This document shows, in pieces, positions 56,397 through 64,000 of a stretch of DNA of 64,000 bases. Under the pieces are notes generated by a model. The model saw only the letters and a program-made list of their open reading frames with translations. It ran no database searches and was not told where the DNA came from. Location of the stretch: assembly GCA_004794655.1 (NCBI GenBank), contig SMMW01000003.1, positions 1,302,001 to 1,366,000 of the forward strand, written 5' to 3'. A program made the translations under genes and the position numbers. The stretch comes from Marisa cornuarietis. Lineage: Eukaryota > Mollusca > Gastropoda > Architaenioglossa > Ampullariidae. The stretch's first letter is position 1. The number at the start of each line of letters is the position of its first letter.

Positions 56397-58341
56397 TACA
56401 AAACCCACCCGGAAGTGAGTAAGATGCTCACGTTAATAGAACGTCCTCCCTGGACAAGGGTCGTTTACAGGGTCATATAATGACCTGATGTGTCCTGACA
56501 CAGGCGAGCAGAGCGATAAGGTAAGGGACAGGTAACATTAACAATTTCTTCTTTAGCACCCCTTTGCCTATCTTCCCATGTCAAGTACCCATATAGATAT
56601 ACGGGTGCTGATTTATAGCTGGTTGACTGAGCTCTTATGTCAAAAGTTCTCTAGCGGGAGTCGTATCGATGCCTCTGGGACTCGTCGCGTGTCGGGTACA
56701 AGAGCAACACCCGGTAGGCAAAACACCCTTTACCATCATCCGGTACCTAGAGACACGGGAAGATAAACAAACAAAATACTATCTTACTCTTCAATAACAA
56801 ATCAGATTGCGATTCATCGTCTTTTAATTGAGAACGAACCTCACATTTTCTTGAACTTCTTTGGGCTGAAAAGTTCTCCAAGACACGGGTACACACAGCT
56901 CACCACGTTTTGCTGTCTGAAGGACTCTCGGCCACCAGGATTTAGCCACAGAGCCCACCTTCGGCAAATGTGGTCCTTGGCATGACATGACATGACATGA
57001 CATGTCGTTTTGTTATAGGTCCATACAGTTTCACTGACAGTTGTGTTTTTCACTGAAAAGATAAAGACGAGTTGCTGAACGGCTTTTTACTCTTAAACTT
57101 TCTACTTAAAGCAGACTTGAGGTTGGACTTTAACCAGTCTAATCTTGGTGATGTTTGTTGTGACAACACCAATGTTTGTAACCGGAAGTCACCAACTCAG
57201 GAGACGAGTTTGCAAAGTGTTTGTTGAGAAGGTCAGATTAAACTTCGTGTTCAGTTTTGTGTGTACCTTGCCGCCCTAATGCTTTCTTGCTCTGTAAATA
57301 TGTTGTTTGTGATTGTAGGGGAAAACTGCTTCCACCTGCAGCCGATTTCGCTCTGTTGGGGAGGGGGAGGGGAGGAGGGAGGGCGACGTTGAATTGAGGG
57401 AAAAAGTGATGAAAGGGGTGAGGAGGAGATGTGCAGGTAAGTGTGTGGGGAGGGTCACTGCTGGGTGAGACCTGTAGGAGGTGATGGGTGGTGTCGTCCT
57501 CTCATTTGGTGTTAGTTGCTCTTGAATGCTGGAGGCCGACCAAGTTTCTAATGGCGATGTTCTACTCCAGCTTCATAATCCAAATGTTGCGCCTTAATAA
57601 TAATGACTGCAACATTTGTGTGGCACATATTCACACTTGCTCTTAGCGCTTAAGGACAAGAACGAGACATGGCCAGCACATGAGGGACAGAAGAACAAAC
57701 AACATAGGAACGACGAACAAAAATACTGATGATGAATAAAGACAAACACCAAAAAATTTCTAAATAGATATTTATTTTTTGGCTCGTGGTGTTACATTTA
57801 TCCCTAAGGCAGTTAACGACTGTACTGGGTGTTATAGTGTTAGGTGGTTATTCCTCTTTAACTCTTTAATCTAAGGTTAGATTACAGATCGTGTGAGTTC
57901 TTCTCTTTCTTGGCTGCTTTTTGTTGAAAGGAGCAGGAAGGATTGTACATACCATAGTTGTAGTAGCAAACACGTGACTGACTTAAAACAACAAAGCAAA
58001 AACAAAAACAAAATCGGAATGTGCCTCCTGGACTAAAAGAGCCACGTGGACCAAAACTACCAGAAGATGTTGCTGTTGTAGGGCGAAGGCGGTTACGGGA
58101 AAATAATTAAACTATTTATGATGTTTGAAGGAAGCTGATAGTCATTAGAAGGTAAATATATTATCTGACATTCACTGTCGACGGGAACAGTCTTTAAATA
58201 AAACACCTGATGCTCTTTTTTAAATGTTTTTAAAATCATTTTCCTGCCAGACCGCAACAGCAGCTTTCTTAATCCGCATGCACGTGCATCCTGCACGTGT
58301 CTTTCTCTGTGTGAAGCGTGATTGGGGTATCTACCCTTGTG

Positions 58342-58344
<3 letters not shown>

Positions 58345-58405
<61 letters not shown>

Positions 58406-58406
58406 G
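58345..58406. repeat. (GT)n-(GA)n compound microsatellite
   Basis: A GT run (58345-58384) passes into a GA run, then GGGGGG. Confidence 0.97.
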
Positions 58407-58522
58407 GGGGAGAAAATGTTTGCGTGAATGTGTGCGTATGGGTGCACGCTTGAGATTGCGTGCGCGCCAGTGTGTGGATGTTTATGCGCGCGCGTTTTTG
58501 TTTATTGACATGTGATAGTGTA

Positions 58523-58559
<37 letters not shown>

Positions 58560-61169
58560 TACAGGGCGATGGTACTGTGCATTATTACTGGTGTCTAATA
58601 CGTCTTCAAGGCTAAGCATCCACGCGGCTTCTACAATAAACTAGTTTAGACCGAATCTTCTAGAAGCCCGATGGAGTAAAGATGTTGGAGAGTTGTGCGA
58701 GAAATGAAAAGCGGGATGGAGAGCTGCTTCTGTTTTTATGGCTTTGATTCAGGAGCCAAGAGGCGCGGCTGAAACTGGAGAATGAAATCAACAGCTGTTG
58801 TTGAACAAGTTGTAGTTGTTACAGACTATTTGTGTAGTTCTTGCTGCTACTTCTCTCATTTTCTCCTTTATTTCTCTTTCCTCCATTTTTTCTTTCACTT
58901 TTTTCCTCCATTTCACTAGATGTATATTGTGCAGAGACCATATGTTTAATGTTTCATTTTTTCCCCTCGCCTGCGGACCTTCTTGGTCAAGTTTGGGTTG
59001 GAATATCTGACCAAAGTAAACTCCACACACAGTTCTGTCCACAAGTGCAAAGTCTGTTCACTAGTCTGTCCAATGTTTTGGTGAATGGCGCTAAACATGT
59101 CTGACATCGGGGTCAGCTTCACCGAAAAGTTGTAGTGCAGACCGACAAAATTCTGTCCCTGTGTCAGCAGCAAGAACCTCAGCAGCAACTCTGTATGAAA
59201 CCTAAGCAGTTTTTTTCTTGCGTGATTTCCACGAAGTGAGAACCGGTGAGTACAACAGAATAACAGTAAATAAGAGAAGTATACACATACTACACCTGTG
59301 ACAGGTGATATGTATTAACACCATACCTGCCTTCCAGCTCATGCTTCTTTGATTGATTCCTGATTGTTTTCAGTGTTATCTGCAGTCAGACAAGTCCTCT
59401 GCTCTTTTCTACGATTGCCCATTCTTTATTCTGAACACAGCCATTAGACTTTTATCCATCTTCATCCTTTAATAAGTAGAGAAACTGATTGACACGGAGT
59501 TGTAAAACAAAATGATATGCACAAATAAACACGCGCGTCGTTGGGAAAAGACAAAATCTGAATGCTACAGTTTGTGCTGGAAAAATGTTGTCCGACCTGC
59601 TGACTCCTGCACGTGCGCACGTGGAGTGGCTACGATCTGTCTGACGAAAAGAAAAAGGAGAGGATGATAGAGGCTCGCACACCTAAAACCTCTCTACTTC
59701 CGGTCACGCAGCACGTGCTGCAAGGAAAGGGTGGCTATAGGCACCCGGGGCACCGAGGACACTTGAGAGACGCCAATCAGTCAAACACTTGAGACACTAA
59801 TGAGCGGGGGGAGGGGGGAACCCTCATCACCAGACAGGATTGACAAGGACCAGTCACTTGCCATCACGACAGCGCCTGCACTTTATCCCGAGGCCAATTT
59901 CTATAATTAATAATGAGTCATGACTTAGTTACTTATTAATCATGAGTTTTAAAGGAACTGATCATTTACTGGAGTCATGTCTACCAAAAGGTGATTATAT
60001 TCAAACACAATTCACAGGCAAATCCTGGATCAAACCTCCTCCACTTTTCTTTGCTACTTTCAGTCAATCACAATGATTCACCATTTTGTGTTTAGCTTAA
60101 CCTAGATGGCCGGGACAGTGCATTAGAAGTGCACCTTGTCTTCTTGTTTATTTTATAACTGATTATTGTTTATTACGTAGGAATGGAAGTCTGCAGGTCA
60201 GTGAAGTTAATGCAAAGTTTTTCCTTCGGCCAAAGTCTGGAAACTGTGACACTTTAGGCAACAGTCTGTGTACTTAAGCATCTGCTGAGATACTTTATCA
60301 GCTTGAACTTTACCCAAAACAGTGAGAAAAAAGGTAGACAACTGGCATATCTGTTTTACACGGGCAGGTATGTTTTCTTCAAATAAAATCGTGAATAAAA
60401 ATTGTACTGACAAAACCAGTGACATGTTGGAGTTTCTTTACTTTTACCAGGTAAGCCTGAAAAAAACAGACAACCAGACTAAACATAAGTTTTACGAAGT
60501 TTAGACATCAAAATTAAGAAACTTAAAACCCGAGGCTTTTATTAAATTGCTGAGATAAAAATACGCGAAAAATCGTAGACGTCCATCAGATGAGGCGCGA
60601 AGAGTTTTCCCTGGAGCAAAACACTCGACAAGTTTTCAATCCGTCAGCAGCTCGCTTTTGTGTTTTCATTTGTCACCAAAATGTGATTTTTTTCCATGGT
60701 GGATGTGTTTCGTTCAAGCATTTGACTTTCTGCTTGAAGAAGATCTTCAGACGTTTGCCTGCATGTAGTTTGTCGTGCCTTTCATTTGAGCTGCTTGCCG
60801 GAAGTGTTAGTTATTTGTGGCTTCTGTATCATCGGCGAGATGAGCCGCCTTTTTATTTTCTTTTAGCTTTGAGCTCGTCTTCCTGCACTGCGTCCAATGG
60901 CCTTAACGTCAAGGTTTATTTATAAACCGCAGCTCTTCCCCTGCTGAAAGCTTTAATCTGTGTTTACCTTGTAGCTGAGTGCTCCACTGTGTACACGGTG
61001 CCCACGTGCCGCAACTTCCCGCACACAGCTCTTCTCTGCCTGTACACTTCGCTGTCCTTGCCTTTCCGACATTTTACTAACCGCCCCCAGAACCTGACTT
61101 TCCCAGCCCGGTTTATTTTTAGGATTTTCTAACAAGTTTGTGACGTGGCCTACCCAAAGCGCGGCCACC

Positions 61170-61272
61170 CAAACACAATCGTGACGTCACTGAGCTCGGC
61201 CACCCAAACACAATCGTGACGTCACTGAGCTCGGCCACCCAAACACAATCGTGACGTCACTGAGCTCGGCCA
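61170..61272. repeat. 35-bp tandem repeat with a CRE in each unit
   Basis: Three units of exactly 35 bp, CGGCCACCCAAACACAATCG followed by TGACGTCACTGAGCT, plus a partial fourth. The CRE palindromes are at 61182, 61217 and 61252. Identity between units is nearly complete. Confidence 0.95.
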
Positions 61273-61275
61273 TCC

Positions 61276-63166
61276 AAACACAAAAAGCTGTGTGGCGGTG
61301 CTGCCAAAAAAAGGGGTATGTGCTGCCAGCCACAAAAGAAACTACCTCACTCGTGCTGTGAAGATACCCATAATTAAATATGATCTTCGTGATCGGCTAC
61401 AGTACATGTAGGGACACTGAAAATAACAGCAATGGACGCTAATAAGTCTCGGCTACAGCCGGTTAACACAGACAGGGAGGTCAGAGGAAGTTCCATGCAC
61501 GACAACGAAAGACGGGAAAGCATAACGACTTGTGTCTCCTTTCAGGTTTTTTTGTTGTTTTTTTTTTTTTTTTGCTTTTTTTTGGGGGGTGGGGGCTGGT
61601 GTCTTGCCCACAGTTCCGTAGACAGCAGCTGATGCCGAACCCTGCTTTGCATTCCTTTTACCTGCCTTATCCTTTGGTAACTAGCTCCTCAAGCAGCCAC
61701 GATGTTATGTCTAAAGCGGATATATTTAAACTTTGACACTTGTCTGTGTTTGGGAAGGTCACATCATAGTTGAATGGTTGGATGGATGGGTGCGTGGGTG
61801 GGTGGGGTCACACTCAATTTACGGGCTGACAAACCGCAAAGACTGCATGTGATGCCAGGGGCGGACTGGGTGATGTGTTCGCTAATCAATCTGGTCTCGC
61901 CTTTATTCTTGGACACAGACCCAACAGGGAAAGGGGTTGGAGTTAGTTTATGTTTCTGCTAAACGTCTGTCAGAACTTGACATCTTTAATTTCATTTACG
62001 GAGAATCAATCACTTCCCAGAAATGAAAATCATGTTATTAAAATCTCCAAAAAAATCAAACATGTCAGAAACTGGCACTACTTAACAGTTTGTGGAGAAA
62101 AACTGTCTGCAATTGAAATTAATTAATAAATATTCGGTCTTCCTTTCTTCCCACACAGCTCTACACACGACTGTCAAGCTGCAGTAAAAGATCTCGTGCA
62201 ATCTCGCGATAAGATGCGGGGAGGAAATGGTCCGGCAGATCGGGCCAACTGCCTCAATTTCCGCCATCTTTGTTTTTGCGAGGACAAGCGTGAGCAGCAC
62301 TTAGCTTCTAATGCTTCCGCCTCAAGCCGGGACTTCTTTGTATTTCTTATTGCATGGAGTTGTGAGGTCTGCAAGCTGAAAATCTCTTGCGAGTTTATAG
62401 CAGAACAGAGTGTATTTTTCTTTAGTTTGAGATGAGCTCCTCCTCAGTTTCAAGGCGATGTTTTCTCAGGTCTTATCTTTGTCTTATGACATCATGTTGA
62501 ACATTTTAAGAAGCTTACTCCCTTTTATCCTTCTCTCTTTCATTCTCTCTTCTTCTCCCTCCCCTTTTCTCTCTCCTTTCCCCCCAAAATATATGCTCAT
62601 CTTTAAAATACTAGCAGGCAAAATGTCCTCATATCTTCTCTATCAAAACAATAAGAGGATGCCTTACAAGCTCAATATCCTCATACCGAGAATTGACCTG
62701 AAATATCCTGGCAATGTTCTTTGGGACAACCTTCTCTCAGATCTCCAGAGAACAGAATCCAGTCTGTACAAGTTCAAAGTGTGACTCCTACATCACCTGT
62801 TCAAACTCTTTGATTACCTACAGAGGCTTCCACCCACCTTAATCATCTATTACTCCCCCCGACAAAACAAACATGTACCACGTGTTGCTATTTCTCTACA
62901 CAAAAACCAAAAAAACAAACAAACAACAACAACTGTTAATTCCAATATCAACCACCATGTTGTAGATATCATAATTGCTCTCTTAATTAATGTAATGTTT
63001 TTATTTCCACTACTTAGTCCAAGTGCTAGATGAAAAAATCATAACTTTTGCTAATTGTTAACCTAGTAAATAAACATTTGTCATTTGTCCAAGTGTGTGT
63101 GTGTGTGAATATGTGCGCATGATTGTGTGTGTTTGTCTGTGTGTTTGTGTGTGTGTGTGTGCGTGC

Positions 63167-63201
<35 letters not shown>

Positions 63202-64000
63202 TAATGACCTCAGTGGCAGACGCCAATAAAGTCAATATGTCCGCTGGCCGGCCAGTCTTTTCAGGGGCTGAAGACAAGTTAATAAGATGAATCCCTAAAC
63301 CACTGCACACACCTCACTGGTCACATGACCGCCGACGTCTGGTCATCAGCGACGGCAGGGGAGACCACCGAGATGCCTTTTCCTTCTGTCTCTCTCTTCC
63401 CGCCAAAATAATGGTGATGGGAGGAAGCGGAGCTCGACTGTAGGGGAAGTTTATGGGATGGGGAAGAAGGTAAACTAAGGTGGGGGGGGCAGGGTCTTAC
63501 ACATCACAAACTTTAATTAGTCAAGACTTTAGAGTAAACATGATATGGATTTCAATCATCTTTCTTGTAAATTAGAAACGATTCTTCAAAGTTAAAGAAA
63601 CGACCACAGGACCAGTTCATCCCAAGTTCATCGACTTCACAGGGAATACAGCGGGCCTCATCATCGACTGCTATAATTATGTTAATCTCGGTTAATACCC
63701 GCCTGTAGAGTGCCGAGATAAACAAAGAGAAGACGAGATGCTAAGCACAAACCTCTGATTGTTGACCATGATACAAATTCCTGTCAATTCAAACATTCAG
63801 TGATGAAAATAAACAGATGAATTGATTAGTTCATGAGATTAAGAGCCCCACATCACGATGTAGTAGTTGATTGTGTCTCGAGTGCACCAAGTGGAGGGCC
63901 AACCCTTTCCTTCCGCCGCCATCAGCTCTCCAGTCAATCGGGTAGCCATTTCTGCCACCCGGATTGGGAACGGGGAGTTTTTGTATCTATAGGCCTCAAA
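61276..64000. other. Non-coding stretch at the window end
   Basis: No gene is recognised. It contains a T/G run at 61556-61592, a 108-codon plus-strand frame from 62458 with a low-complexity Ser/Pro/Leu start and no known motif, a GT tract at 63093-63200 and a G run at about 63482. Confidence 0.4.

Larger units (their letters stand above)
54561..61165. other. Non-coding stretch with microsatellites
   Basis: No gene is recognised. It includes GT at 54568-54590, CT/CA at 55159-55228 and 55722-55830, GGT at 56361-56396, (CATGA)5 at 56981-57004, GT/GA at 58345-58406 and GT at 58526-58558. Frames at 55.93-56.29, 58.8-59.1 and 60.59-60.92 kb have no family features. Confidence 0.45.

Noticed and set aside
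62458..62784. 108-codon frame with hydrophobic start
   Set aside because: The start is a CT-rich simple sequence giving Leu/Ser/Pro, and the rest has no recognised family.

Overview
The window is eukaryotic, intron-containing animal DNA, gene-poor and very rich in simple and tandem repeats. Two protein-coding genes can be supported. Both have GT-AG introns whose phases join correctly. An invertebrate-type alpha-kinase-fold gene, an RGK GTPase with an arthropod-like G domain, tRNA-like SINEs and abundant AC microsatellites together suggest a lophotrochozoan, most likely a mollusc. This is inference; no species is claimed.

Layout. 1-10.5 kb: no recognisable gene, several microsatellites and an 0.8 kb minisatellite (8.70-9.50 kb). 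10.56-11.06 kb: a CpG-rich segment with CCAAT box and a splice donor, possibly a distal promoter and non-coding first exon. 13.15-14.03 kb: a complete solo LTR with a 5-bp target duplication and a minisatellite inside it. 14.2-15.3 kb: two tRNA-like SINE candidates. 19.26-21.92 kb (+): a 374-aa alpha-kinase-fold protein whose catalytic residues appear replaced (putative pseudokinase). 22-31 kb: non-coding, with a 39-bp minisatellite (26.15-26.83 kb), a decayed LINE reverse-transcriptase tail (27.4-27.8 kb, minus) and long CA tracts.

31.29-53.09 kb (-): a four-exon RGK-family (Rad/Gem/Rem-like) small GTPase of 413 aa, including an 80-nt exon at 42.2 kb that is easily missed. Its introns hold a 1.5-kb terminal-inverted-repeat element, a SINE whose tRNA-like head has been tandemly expanded, a 55-bp array, a 1.2-kb 22-bp satellite with a 71-bp higher-order unit, and other arrays. 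53.1-64 kb: upstream region of the RGK gene with a cluster of CRE palindromes (54.44-54.56 kb), then non-coding DNA with microsatellites.

The two genes are about 10.6 kb apart and convergent (kinase +, RGK -). There is no evidence that they act together. The most unusual window-scale signals are the excess of the perfect CRE palindrome TGACGTCA (at least 17 copies, about one expected), several of them inside tandem arrays, and the placement of long GU or pyrimidine simple-repeat tracts about 60-75 nt downstream of all three RGK splice donors.
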